The position numbers and the translations under genes were made by a program. From Berberis thunbergii (Eukaryota > Streptophyta > Magnoliopsida > Ranunculales > Berberidaceae): a DNA stretch of 64,000 bases. The stretch lies in contig QNQO01009202.1 of the NCBI GenBank assembly GCA_003290165.1, forward strand, positions 186,001 through 250,000, written 5' to 3'. Positions 37,121 through 48,648 of this stretch are shown piece after piece. Within the stretch, counting starts at the first letter, position 1. Every line of letters starts with the position of its first letter. The notes below the pieces were generated by a model. The model ran no database searches and was not told the origin of the DNA. It worked only from the letters and a program-made list of their open reading frames with translations.

Positions 37121-37374
37121 ACAACTTGTTCTTTTTCCCTTTGTATATTTTATCTAGTCAATGGAGTTTTGACCCTATGATTTAATGAATCACGTCAAAC
37201 CGTTAAGCCTCTAACTATATTTGGTACTCCAGTCAAGTCGATTTGATGGCTTTTGATAACAATGGATGTGGATGCCAACATCATTGTGAGTTGATGACTC
37301 ATCCACATATAAATGTTACATATCTTTCGGCTGACCTGCCCCTGTTTCAACATGAGTTGAAGAGTCTTCATTTA
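37121..37374. other. LRX3 downstream flank
   Basis: No coding signal recognised. Confidence 0.4.
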
Positions 37375-38470
37375 TTGAAGGACGCGACACTGATCTCTTG
37401 ACCAACTTTGTTTCCTCAGTTGAAGAGGGAGTGATTTCTACTATGAAATTTGCTAAGGCTCGAGCATTTATAGTTGTCATCGACCGGTAGATTTTGTTGA
37501 AGGATGCGACATTGATCCATTGGCTGACTTTTTGTCCCCGATTGAGGAGGGAATGAATTCTGCTAAGCTTGAGCCTTTAAAGTTGTCCTCGGCCGGTAGA
37601 TCAAGTCATATTAGCTGAACTTTATCACTCATTTCATGAGTTTTTGACAAACATCTAGGAGGAAGTTGTGCCCCTAACTCTTCTTCGCTGATGAGAACTG
37701 AGTTAACTCCTACATTTGAAATTGCCAAGTAGATTTACAGGTCCTCTCCTAGATTTGTCTGCTGATCTACTTAAGAATCAATCCAAAATTCCTACTCTAC
37801 TAGTGAGAATTTGAATTTCTTTTAGAGTTGATGATGACTTCATGTCAAGCAGTGGTCTTCTTTGCTTTTATGATCCCCAAACTTTGTGTATGTTTGTTGG
37901 TCTGCTAAATTAGAAATATTTTCATCAAGAGTGCAAAAGCTTGATTGGCCTTTTTCATGAGTTTTCAATATGCTTAAGTCGGAATTTAAGCATAACTTGA
38001 GAAAATTAATCATGGATTCAAAAATCTATTTATCTTGGAAGTTGCATTGAAATATTGTGTGATTTGTTGACTACTTGACAAAACTTAAAGAGATTTAAGT
38101 GGTTCTAAGTAAGATGTTTTTATACTCAATGATTGATTAATTGAATCACTCACTCACGGAGAATGGCATCCTCTACTAAGGCGTGATCCTCTACTGAGAC
38201 ATTTTGCTTTTGTGGTCTGCTGGCACTTGACTACACTTAAACGGATTTAAGTAGTCCATGGTTAGATGTTTTTATGTATTGCATTACCTACTCACTGAGA
38301 GTGTCATCCTCTACAGATGTGTGATCCTCTACTAAGGCATTTTGCTTGTGTGGTCTACTGACCACTTGACTAAACTTAAACGGATTTAAGTAGTCTTGAG
38401 TAAGGTGTTTTTATGCAATGAATTACTCACTCACAGAGAGTGACATCCTCTACTAAGGGATACATAAATG
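37375..38470 (-). repeat. Two families of imperfect tandem repeats, probably 3' untranslated region of a Ty3/gypsy element
   Basis: First array: GGA(C/T)GCGACA(C/T)TGATC units about 121 bases apart at 37380 and 37501, each followed by GAGGAGGGA-like and CCGGTAGAT sequences. Second array: units of about 140-150 bases starting near 38065, 38217 and 38357 with ACTTGACTA(A/C)ACTTAAACGGA, GATGTTTTTAT, TCACTCAC and CCTCTACT(A/G)AGG. They sit just downstream (in minus orientation) of an integrase scrap. Tandem repeats in the 3' region are a known feature of Tat/Ogre-lineage Ty3/gypsy elements; membership is inferred. Confidence 0.6.
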
Positions 38471-38783
38471 TTTGTATTTTTTAATGTCTTCTACTGAAGG
38501 ACATGTAGAACGAATTCTCGTACTTCATTATTTCAACTGAAGAAGTGTGTTTTCTGCTGAGAAGCAAAATAACATATCTCCTTTCATTGGCGGGAGTCTC
38601 TTTAGTCAAGGTTGGTTCTTCTCATGGAGAATTTCATTGACTAGAACGAAGAACTATGTGTATGTTCTATTGGATTAGGAGTCTCTTGTTGAAAAGATAA
38701 AATACAATAAAGAAATAAAATACAATCAAGTTTTTCTTATTTGTACATTGCAATTTTTTGCTAAAAAACAAAAAATAAAAAAG

Positions 38784-39220
38784 CTAGGATGCGTAAGCTT
38801 CAATCCACTTTGTGAAATGGTCTATTGTCACAATCATCAGATTTTTTGCGCTGGAGAGTTTGATTGACCGAAACAGTGAACTATGTGTATGTTTTACTGG
38901 CTGAGGAGTCTCTTGTTGTTTCATCTCCATTGGGCTCGGTTGTTGGGCGGAAGGTTGCACTTGATTGTCTACTGGCAGTGACAAATCTACTACCAGTGGT
39001 TGTCCGGCTTATGGCGGTTGAATTTGTGAGTGATGGCAGCCCTATACGGGCAGATAACTGTACAACATTATTTTTGCTAGTTTGTTTTCGAGTTCCCACA
39101 TTTGTGTTGAAAAAGAACTTTGAAAATAAAAGTGTTTGTGAAAGAAAATTTAAAGTGAATGAATGAAAGTTTTTTAATCAAACGAAGCGAGCTTGCAACG
39201 AGTTTGATTCAAGCTCTCAT
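38784..39220 (-). pseudogene. Ty3/gypsy gag start fused to an integrase scrap (internal deletion)
   Basis: On minus, a short gag-like start GTRKQTSKNNVVQL follows the leader from the primer site (about 39099). The frame then shifts and runs directly into LMIVTIDHFTKWIEAYAS at 38784-38850, a piece of the retroviral integrase catalytic core. Protease, RT, RNase H and most of integrase are missing, so this is a deletion derivative. The sequence GAACTATGTGTATGTT and GAGTCTCTTGTTG near 38880-38915 repeats material at about 38650-38690, which could mark the recombination. Confidence 0.65.
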
Positions 39221-39237
39221 TGAAAGCACCAATTTGT

Positions 39238-39825
39238 TGATGTAAATTTTCACTGAATGACGTGTTGATCATGTCAGAGCAATCTTCAAAAGATGGAGAT
39301 TAATTTTGACACCGGTGTGGTGCCTGCCACAGGGACTACGATGTCAAAGTTAGAGCAATGTCTTTAAAAAAGTATTTATTTCTCAGTGTTTTAAGAGAGA
39401 ATTATGAATAAATTTTTTACCTCCAAATGGTTTTGTGTTTGGCTATTTATAGAGGCAGAACGAGTAAACGACTGGTAGATGAGTAAGTCATCAAATTGCA
39501 GCTAGTTGTAACTTCTCTTAGGTAGTTATAACTTCCGTAGATAGTTGTAACCTCCCATTAGTGGTTGTAACTTCTTGTTTGGAGACACCTCTCTTGCAAG
39601 CTTGTGTGCTCAGCTGAGCATGGTGGTCAGCGCCGAACACTACTCATTTGTTGAGAAAAAAGTGTTTTGTTGAGTTGTATTGTGCCAGACTTGGGTTGCA
39701 TTGGGCCAAAACTTGGTTTTTCTCTAATTGTAACTTTCGTGGGTAATTTTTGGGTTTCTAAAAAACAACCCAAATCTTTGGGCTTCCTTATCTTGTTGGG
39801 TTAATGATTATTTTTTGCTCTTACA
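39238..39825 (-). repeat. 5' LTR of the Ty3/gypsy deletion derivative, with adjacent primer site
   Basis: In minus orientation the segment begins TGTAAGAGC and ends TTTACATCA. It is followed at once by ACAAATTGGTGCTTTCAATG, a primer-binding-site-like sequence (about 39217-39237), and the gag leader. Length 588 bp. The matching 3' LTR was not found to the left within the window, so the element is incomplete. Confidence 0.7.
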
Positions 39826-40170
39826 TATAAGAATTATTAGAAAATGATTGTTAGACTCAACTAAAATTTAAAATAATAGTCAAACTCTATTAGGTATAAT
39901 AAACTAATGAGGATAAAACTCAAAATTACCTTGAATTTGCCAGAAATTTGTTTCAAAACCGACTGTTATGCCAGTCCCAATAATGAAATTTTTTATTCAA
40001 ATTTATTTAAAGAGTTGTTATGTGTACCTGACTATTTGGCTTGATTGCACCGGCATTTGAGATGTTTCAACTTTGTTGCACCAACCTAAAGGATGTAACC
40101 CAAGCTTACCTCTTTGTTAACCAATGGAAATCATTTGGTGACGGAATTTTTGTTGGGAAAGTGTTGACTT
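39826..40170. other. Intergenic
   Basis: No gene or repeat recognised. Confidence 0.45.
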
Positions 40171-40174
40171 GAAT

Positions 40175-40330
40175 AGTCCCACATCAAGTAAGGAAGAGCT
40201 GACACAAAGGTTTATAAGGAGATTGTTCACTCCCTAATAGTAACAAGGCCTTTTGAGGAAAACCCCACACCACCTAGCCCAGATGAAAGGCCCTACCCGA
40301 TAGGTGGTGTTTAAGTTGGGGAAAATATCG
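40175..40330 (+). promoter_or_regulatory. snRNA-promoter-like unit (USE plus TATA) followed by a hairpin
   Basis: AGTCCCACATCA at 40175-40186 matches the plant snRNA upstream sequence element RTCCCACATCG except for the last base. TTTATAA at 40211-40217 gives a centre-to-centre distance of about 34 bp, the spacing known for Pol II-type plant snRNA promoters (Pol III units have about 10 bp less). Downstream of the expected start, ACACCACCTA (40267-40276) and TAGGTGGTGT (40301-40310) form a perfect 10-bp inverted repeat, with CCCC/GGGG just outside. No Sm site or known snRNA was recognised. It abuts the truncated copia LTR. Related USE-bearing repeats are known from other plant genomes. Confidence 0.5.
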
Positions 40331-40363
40331 TTGTTATGTATAGTGAACCAAGGGGTGTGCGCA

Positions 40364-40660
40364 ATTCACGTTGTATTTGCTTATTTCAATCTGTTGGTGT
40401 ATGCTTGCTTTAAAGAGATAAGAGACGGACTTTGAGTCCCACACATATTAGGAGCCACAAAACAATCATCCTTGTCCAACTTTTCCCAATAAATGGGAAC
40501 CAATCACACAAGCACACAAGGACTTTGAGTCCTTATTTGTAACGGACTGTGAGTCCTACTTTGTCTCACAATCTCCACCTTAGCGAGAAATTTTAGACCA
40601 CAACACAAGCATCACAAACAACCACATAAGCATTTCCACTTTGGCATGAAAAACCGCCAA
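40364..40660 (-). repeat. Partial 3' LTR of the Ty1/copia element
   Basis: Aligns with about 45395-45655 of the 5' LTR: shared TATGCTTGCTTTAAAGAGAT, AACCAATCACACAAGCACAC and CTTATTTGTAACGGACTGTG blocks in the same orientation. The LTR stops matching at about 40364, where the snRNA-promoter-like unit begins. On the gene side it lacks the clear TGTAA end, so both ends are lost or diverged. Confidence 0.75.
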
Positions 40661-40722
40661 GACCCATTTTTTGGTCACGAGAATCGTCGTCATGCCCCTA
40701 AGGCCCTACCCCCCTTGGTGTG

Positions 40723-43700
40723 TCAACAGTGAAAGAGCTTGATCAAGTTGCGACAATGCTCAAATTTGATCCCTAGAACCGCTTTTGTCAACATATCAGC
40801 TGAGTTGTCTTTAGTACTCACATTCTCCAAGAAAACCTCGCCATCATCAATGACATCCCTTAAAAAATGATACTGCACATCAATGTGCTTCGTTCGAGCA
40901 TGATGAACCTGATTTTTCACCAAATGGATAGCACTCTGACAGTCACATAACACCGTCACATCATTCTGAATAACACTCAAGTCACTAACCAAGCCTCGAA
41001 GCTAGATGGCTTCCTTCACCGCCTCTGATAGAGCCATGTACTCAGCTTCAATAGTAGACAAAGCAACTGTAGACTGTAACTGAGACTTCCAACACACCGG
41101 ACCCATCGCGAATGTAAAACAATAACCTATAGTCGATTGGCGCTTATCAAAATCATCAGCATAATCCGAATCTACATAACCTCGGATCATCTTTGACACA
41201 TCTCCTCTCTCATATACTAAACCAACATCCAGCGTACGTCGACGATATCTCAATATAAAGTTCACTGCCTGCCAATGTTGTTTTCCCGGGTTTAACATAA
41301 ACCTACCAACCAGACTGACTGCATGAGCGATATTCGAACGTGTGCAAATCTTGGCATACATAAGACTACCAACTGCACTAGCATAGGGAACTTGTGACAT
41401 GTATTCCCTCTCATCCTCTGTCCTAGGAGACAACTTACTCGAGAGCTTAAAGTGAGCAGCCAAAGGAATACTTACTAGCTTAAAAGTATCCATGTCAAAA
41501 CGGTGAATAACCCTCTCTAAGTATTGTCTATGTGACAATGTCAGTCTGCCTTTCTTCCTATCTCTCACTATCTCCATCCCAAGTATCTTCTTCACTAAAC
41601 CAAAATCTTTCATCTCAAGCTCCATGCTAAGTTTCAACTTCAATTTATCAATTTCTTTCATGCTATTCGTAGTAATGAGCATGTCATCAACATAAAGTAA
41701 GAGAAACACGAAAGACCCATCCTTGAGCTTCTGTGTGAATATACAAGGATCATACTGACTCCTCGCATATCCTTACTCAATCATAAAAGTATCAAACCTC
41801 TTGTACCACTGCCTCGAAGATTGCTTCAATCCATACAGTGACTTCTTCAGTTTGCATACATTTTCTTCCTTACCAACAACAACATATCCATCGGGCTGAG
41901 ACATGTATATGTCCTCCTCCAAATCTCCATGCAAGAAAGCAGTCTTGACATCAAGTTGCTCGAGCTCTAAGTCAAACTACGCTAATAAAACCAAAAGGAC
42001 TCGGATAGAAGTGTGTTTTACCACCGGAGAAAATACTTCATTGTAGTCCACACCTTCTTGTTGTGCATATTCTTTAGCCACCAATCTTACCTTGTATCGT
42101 ATACCTGTACAAGTACCCCTGGATTTGGAATCCCGTCTTTCACTGTGAAAACCCACTTACACCCAATTGGTCACTTCCCTTTAGGGAGTGTCACAAGCTC
42201 CCATGTATGATTCTTCTGAAGATATAGCATCTCCTCATCCAAAGCTTCATTCCACTCCTCTTTCTGAACACTTCGCAAAGCATGCGTATATGTGGTAGGA
42301 TCATCATCATACCGATCAAGAACTGAGAATGCGCAAGCTGCGCCATCCTCATAACCAAACCTAAGTGGTGCATGTCTGACTCTAGGTTCTCTGCCTGTTG
42401 CTAAAGATGATGTTTGTAACTGTTGAACCTATTGTTGTGTAGGATTCATGTCCCCATCAGTAAAAACCTCATCTTCTGCCACTATCTCATCAGGCATCAT
42501 TTCTATATCGCCATTTCCTCAGTAGAAGGAGCATCATGCTCTATATATATGAGATCTAGGAGCTCCAAGCTCCACCTGTAGAAACTTTTCAGCATCCTCA
42601 TCTTCATCATAGCTATCAACCCTCCAAATAGGGTAACCATCTTTGCATCTCTCATACTTTGCCTATAACAAAGTCTCTTCATGAAACTTCACATCTCGAC
42701 TGATCACAAACTTATGCAAGTCAGGGCTATACCCTTTCACATTATTTGTATAACCGAGAAAATATTTCTGACCCTTACTCCAATTTTATCTTCCCTAACA
42801 TGAAAATATGTTGGACAACCAAATACTTTCAAGTTAGAATAATCTGAAGAAATATCAAACCATACCTCCATAGGAATCTGAGACTCAATAGCTGATGAAG
42901 GAGAGCGGTTAATGAGATAGCACTCCGTGTTTACTGCTTCAGCCCACCATATTCTGCCCAAACTTGCATTGGACAACATGCACCGTGCTTTCTCCAACAG
43001 GGTACGGTTCATCCGCTCTGCTACCCGTTCTGCTGTGGTGTCGATTTCACTGTGAAGTGTCTTCTAATGCCATGTTCCAAACAAAACTGCTTCAAGGGAT
43101 CCTCGGTATACTCACCACCATTGTTAGATCTCACTACTTTGATCACCCTTCCTGTTTGTTTTTCAATCATAACTTTCCACTTCTTGAAGATATCAGCGAC
43201 TTCATTTTTATGTTTCATGATATACACCCATACTCTCCTGCTGAAGTCGTCGATAAACGACACAAAATACCTGGAACCCCCTTTGGATGCAACTCTAGAG
43301 GGTCCCCAAACATTAGTACGGATGTAATCCACAATCCCCGCGGTGTTATGAGTAGCATCACTAAAACTAACTCTACACTGCTTCCCATAGATGCAATGTT
43401 CACATAAATCCAATTTTGCCATTTTATCACCTCCAAGCAAGCCCCGTTTGCTTAAAGTTCTTAGTCCATTCTCACCTACATGTCCTAATCGCATGTGCCA
43501 AAACTGTGTACGCGTCAAGTTTTCTCATCAACAACTGTAGAAACCATAGCTCCACTTTCAACTATACTGCCTTGAAGGAAATACAAATTGGCATGCTTAA
43601 TCGTTGTCATAAGCAACCTGTCACCAAATAAACACTGCAATACCCATTCTCACAAATATACTTGTAGCCCTGATCTTCAAGCACCCCAAGAGAAATCAAC

Positions 43701-44834
43701 CCTTTGAAAGAGCTGGAACATGACTTACATCGGTAAGCTGTCTACATAACCCATCTACCAACTGAAATTTGACTGTACCAATACCCATTGTCTTGCAAGG
43801 CCGAGAGTCACCCATTTTAATTGAACTGCCCTTAACCTCGCGATAAGTGTTGAACCATTCCCTTACGGGACACATATGATACGAAACTCCCATATCCAAC
43901 ATCCAACCGTCATACAAATGGTCATAAGACTTTGCCATCAGTGCATGTGCTAAGTCACCCCCGATTAGAATATCCTTTACCACATCCGATGTCTCAACAA
44001 CATTCATTATGCCCTTACTCTTATTATCTTGCTTATTGTGATTATCCTTCCAGTCTGGACAATTCCTTATGTAATGGTCTTTGCGCTTACATTTGTGACA
44101 TTCAACTTTAGACATATCTCTGCCTTTTGATTTAAACCGGTTCTTTTTGTAGTTGTTCCTTTTGTAATTTCCTCCCTTTGTCACTGAAAGACCATGTGCT
44201 TGAACCTTCTCATTCAAAACACTCTTTCTGGAAGCCTTTGAAAGTACAGCTTGGACAATATCACTATACACAAATTTCTCTTTCTTCAATGTTGTCATCT
44301 GATCAATAAACGGTTCTCATTCCGGTAACAAAGAAATTAACAAGAATAATGTTTTATGACTATCTTCAAATTTAGCTCCCAAGCTAATACAATCTGAGTA
44401 TAAACATTCAAATTCATTTATGTGACTAGTCATGAGTTTACCTGGCTGCAACTTGAAAGTGAAGAGTTTTTTCTGTAGGTACATCACACTCATCTGATCA
44501 TTCTGAAGACACGTAGCCTGAAGCTTATCCAAAATATCCAGAGACGTCATCTCATCAGCGAAGTTGTAAGCCACATTGTGAGAAAGACACAAATGAATCA
44601 TACTACATGCCTTCTGATCCATTTTACTCCACTTCTCGATACCTCAACCATCGCCTTATTTGATAATGGTTTATTTTTCTCATCTAGTGCATCAATCCGA
44701 TCCAAACTAACTAGAATATCTTTACAATCCATCTGCCAAGCTTTAAAATTGCTCCTACCATTGAATCAAACAATATCGAACCCATGAACTTTCACATAAC
44801 CATCATCACGTGATGAAGAAAACCTTTCAACCAT
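40723..44834 (-). pseudogene. Ty1/copia retrotransposon gag-pol polyprotein, degraded
   Basis: Reading on minus from ATG at 44834: gag; CHKCKRKDHYIRNC zinc knuckle (about 44085-44045); a protease motif with LDMG in place of LDSG (about 43905); integrase HHCC (HMRLGHVG..CEHCIYGKQC, 43490-43380) and core (FIDDFSRRVWVY; RSNNGGEY); RT with LLYVDDMLI (about 41700-41675); and RNase H ending with ADMLTKAV (about 40780). The order protease-integrase-RT-RNase H is diagnostic for Ty1/copia. At least six stops or frame changes break it (for example near 44760, 44620, 44310, 43690-43520, 43015, 42730-41710, 40995). The integrase catalytic Asp in RSDNGGE is Asn here. It would copy and integrate the element if intact. 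Confidence 0.92.
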
Positions 44835-44873
44835 TTTAATTGACACATTCAAATCACAAACATCAACTAACTG

Positions 44874-44887
44874 GCGCTTTGATACCA
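44874..44887 (-). other. Primer-binding site of the copia element
   Basis: TGGTATCAAAGCGC on minus, complementary to the 3' end of plant initiator tRNA-Met with one change from the usual TGGTATCAGAGC. It is separated by two bases (AG) from the end of the 5' LTR. Confidence 0.85.
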
Positions 44888-44889
44888 CT

Positions 44890-45684
44890 TGTAAGGTAAA
44901 TACTAGCTAATACAAATAATTCCAACACAAGTCCTGGACCTAGGTCGTGATAGTGAATGGCTAAACATGTTATGCAAGTAATAGCAAACAACAAGCAATA
45001 TGCAGAAAATAAAGATGACACCGAGATTTTTGTAGTTCGGCTTTGCCTACTTCACGGACGACGACTCTGTAACTATTTTATTGATATGGAAATACTTACT
45101 TGAAGATTACAACGTTGTCAAGCAACAATCCTTGAAATTACCCAATCTCAAGCAAACAATACTACCAAAGGTTTGATGAAACTCGCAAATGGACACTTGA
45201 AATCACTCGATTCCAATCCTTCAACTTGACTATTGTTTCACGCTGCACACACACCGAATCACGCCAAACTTGCAGCCTATTGCACGTCGTGCTCGCAACC
45301 GGTTTCACGCCGTCTTGCTGCGCGTTTCACGCCGAGTTCGCAGCATCTTTTACGCTGCGTATGTTGCCCTGTTTCAGCTGTGTGTGTTGCTAATTCACAT
45401 TGTATTTTCTTATTTCAATATGTTGTTGTATGCTTGCTTTAAAGAGATAAGAGAATGACTTTGAGTTCCACACAAATTGGGAGCCACAAAGGAATCATCT
45501 TTGTCCAACTCTTCTCAATAAATTGGGAACCAATCACACAAGCACACAAGAACTTTTAGTCCTTATTTGTAACGGACTGTGAGTCCTATTTTGTCTCATA
45601 ATCTCCACCTTGGCGAACAATTTCAGACCACCACACAAGCATCACAAATAACCACAATCTCCATTAGCTAGTATTTACTTTACA
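44890..45684 (-). repeat. 5' LTR of the Ty1/copia element (795 bp)
   Basis: In minus orientation it starts TGTAAAGTAAATACTAGC and ends GCTAGTATTTACCTTACA. The first and last 22 bases are inverted complements with a single mismatch, far longer than the usual few bases. The middle (45233-45365) is GC-richer with repeated TTCACGCCG/TGCACG motifs. AATAAAAT near 45080 (minus) could serve polyadenylation. The frames seen on + here are not genes. Confidence 0.85.
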
Positions 45685-46580
45685 ATTTTCTCGTTTATGA
45701 GCATTAATAAATAAATTAAAAGAAATGTAAGCGGTATCAACTATAAAAATTTTGCATTCAAACTCAAGAACTCTACATCCAAAAATTTACAATAAGAATC
45801 ATCCGTACAAAGTCCTAAATCAACAACAAGTTTTATTATAAAACTAACAAAAAATGATTGGTATACTAAGCAATTTTTAAAAGTTAAATCTAAAAAATAA
45901 AGTTAAAGATATTGAGCCAAACAGTCGAATACTTGTAGCAACTCCCTTTATTTGCATACATTCATTTGCATGGCATAAAACACTGCAGGTTTTGCTAAGT
46001 TTTTCATTGAACTCATTACCTAACCCAAAAACTAACTTCATCAAAGGTAAACTATACTATAAATTCGACCTATTTTATGCTGCAGTTATTTGTTAAATTC
46101 AAATTTCAACCAAAAAATTAGGCAGAAAGTCGAAAAAAACAAAGGGTGTAAAGTAAACCCTTTCAAATTAGCATAAAAAAATGGGGCAATATGAAAGTAG
46201 GAATCTTGCTCAGTGGCCCTCCAAATTTGCTGAGACCCAATATGAAGTACGGTCTCTTATCCCATTGGAAATTGTCAATCACATCCACGACAAATTGACA
46301 AAAAAAAAAAACACATCCACTTCAAATTTTCTCTCTTGCTCCATTACATGATAGGTTGCTGTGTTTCTTCAACTTTAAACCTGGATGTGATAGGCATTGC
46401 CTCTCGAATCATAACTTTTCACACTTTGAGAGTGTGAAGATTATAAAGTGTTTGTGATAGATTATAACTTATGTTTCAACTTGCATGTTGCAATTTGTAT
46501 CACAGTCCAATATGATTAGCGTTTGATGTTTTGGGAATGTGAAAGTTATCAAATCTTGGATAAAAATATATACCCGCAAT
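45685..46580. other. Intergenic
   Basis: AT-rich; no coding signal. The right margin carries the hAT target site. Confidence 0.5.
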
Positions 46581-47047
46581 AGGGGTGGGCATCTCATCCC
46601 GCCATTTTGAACCCGTCCTGTCTCGATTTTTTGGGTATTTTTGGGATTGATCAAACTCATCTCGATCCCGTCCCGTCCCGATTTAGAGTGGGATGGGATT
46701 GGGACGAAATTTTTAATCCCCCTACCCCGTCCCGTCCCGATTTTATTTATTTAATAATTATTATTATTAATTTTAATCAAAATACTCTTCCAAATTAAAG
46801 TTTAGGATGTGTTGAAATTAAATCAATGTAAGATGAAAATTCTATATGAAATATAAATGAATTGAATCATTAATTCTAAATGAAATTTAATATTTATTTG
46901 TCTTCCAAAAAAAAGTTTAATATTATTGGTGTGTGAGTAATGTGAGATAAAACTATTTTTGTTATTTTTTATTGAAGGACTATTTAGTATGTGCTCATCC
47001 CGATCCCGTTTAAAAAGGGACGAGGTCAGGATGAGACCCACCCCTAA
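46581..47047. mobile_element. Non-autonomous hAT-type element, copy B (467 bp)
   Basis: Inverted ends AGGGGTGGGCATCTCATCC and GGATGAGACCCACCCCT. Flanks CCCGCAAT (46573-46580) and TCCGCAAT (47048-47055) are a 7/8 match, consistent with an 8-bp hAT duplication. Subterminal CCCGTCCCG-type repeats link it to copies A and D, but the AT-rich centre is different and shorter. No coding capacity. Confidence 0.75.
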
Positions 47048-47407
47048 TCCGCAATATGTTAAACTTGTTCCCTAACTCCCAACGTTATTAATCTTGTGGG
47101 TACTAAACGATCTGTGGAAGTACACGGAGGGAAGTGAGTTGTATGTCAAGCAAGGGGGGCATCTACAATGCAGGTCAGGATGGAGTTGAATGAGAATAGG
47201 GTATTCTTTTCTTACTCAAGATTTGAGTGAGGTTTCCTTGGTGATTGTAAACCTCAATTCTCAAGAAGTAGACAAGAGGAACCATGTTTTATGTTCGTGT
47301 TATTTTGACAAAATATTTGGTGATTTTTTTTCTTTCTCTTGGGAGTGCTAATATCTAAAACAAAAATTGAGATGTTTTCATCAATGATCAAATCCACAAG
47401 GAACAAT

Positions 47408-48648
47408 TAGGGGTGGGCAAACGGGTCGTCGATCCGCGGGTTCAACTCGAACCGGATTGTTTTGCTCTAAACGGTCCGGATTTCAATTATAAGTTTTTAC
47501 ATACGGTTCGGATCGGTCTGGGTCCGTTATAAAGCAGTCCGGTCTCGATTCCTATTTTTAAAAACAAAACGGTCCGGATTGAACCCGTTTCAAATTGCAT
47601 TTATTAAAAACTTACCACCAATAAGTAAAGGAAGAGGAGGAGACGTGAAGGAATCACCAAAACCCCCTCTCTCTCTCTCTCTGTGTCTCTGTCTCGAGAA
47701 GAAGAAGCAGCAGCAGCGAGACCAAGAAGAGGAGGAGCAGAAGAAAAGGAAGAGACGATTGGAGATCTCCCTCTCCTCTCTCTCTCGGTCTCTGTCTCGA
47801 GAAGAAGCAGCAGGAGATCTCCGTCTCCTCTCTCTCTCGGTCTCTGTCTCGAGAAGAAGATCTTCGTCTCCTCTCTTTCTAGGTCTCTGTCTCGAGAAGA
47901 AGCAGCAGGAGATCTCCGTCTCCTCTCTCTCTCTCGGTCTCTTTCTCAAGAAGAAGCAGCAGCAGCAACAGCGAGAACCACCACCACCAGCAGGAGATCT
48001 CCCTCTCTGTCTCTGTCTCGAGAAGAAGCAGCAGCAGCAGATGGCGGGGAGGATGAAGTTTCTAGCTAAATGTTGATCTTCTCTGTGTCTCAGATCATAA
48101 GGTTTAGCTAGAAATTTTTAATATGTCTGTGCTTTCCATTTTATATGTCTCAGATGGCAAAAATTTCTCAGATCAACATTTAGCTAGAAATTTTTTCCGC
48201 TGTCGCCGGGGAGGATGAGGTGGAAGATCTCAAGATCTCTAAGGAATCCCATCGCATTGGGTTGGAGTTGATCGATGATTTATGGATGATTTCTGTTGAT
48301 GGATGATTTCTGGATGATGGATGTTGATCGATTTTGTATGATCTATATGAATATGATGGATCTCTTATGGATCGAACCAAATTTATTTTTCTGTTTTTTT
48401 AATGCAATTTTTTATGTTCTTGATTGGATCTCTTATGGATCTGTATGAATACGATGGATCAATTTTTGTATGATCTTTATGAATATGATTGGAACCGTTG
48501 GAACCGAACTGTTTAGAACGGTTCGAGTTAGGTTCGGTTCCAATTATCAAAATGAAGAGATCCGGACCAGACCGGATCCGTTAAAATGTAAATGGTTCGA
48601 GTTAGGTTCCTCCAAATTTGGAACCGATCCGGACCGTGCCCACCCCTA
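47408..48648. mobile_element. Non-autonomous hAT-type element, copy C, with minisatellite and internal hairpin (1241 bp)
   Basis: Ends are TAGGGGTGGGC and GCCCACCCCTA, flanked by a perfect 8-bp duplication GGAACAAT (47400-47407 and 48649-48656). Subterminal repeats are AACGGTCCGGA-like, unlike copies A, B and D. The centre (47670-48040) is a minisatellite of about 45-60-base units, TCGGTCTCTGTCTCGAGAAG plus AAGCAGCAGGAGATCTC. A 21-bp perfect inverted repeat (48059-48079 with 48170-48190) brackets a 90-base loop. The 165-codon frame at 47579-48076 ends MAGRMKFLAKC and is mostly repeat; it could be a captured leader and first exon but I cannot support a gene. Confidence 0.85.

Noticed and set aside
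45233..45458. Small plus-strand frames with Cys/Arg-rich products
   Set aside because: They are inside the copia LTR and are produced by its GC-rich repeat block.
47579..48076. 165-codon Ser/Glu/Gln-rich frame in hAT copy C
   Set aside because: Mostly translation of a CT/GA minisatellite, equally open in several frames. No domain; kept only as a note on the element.
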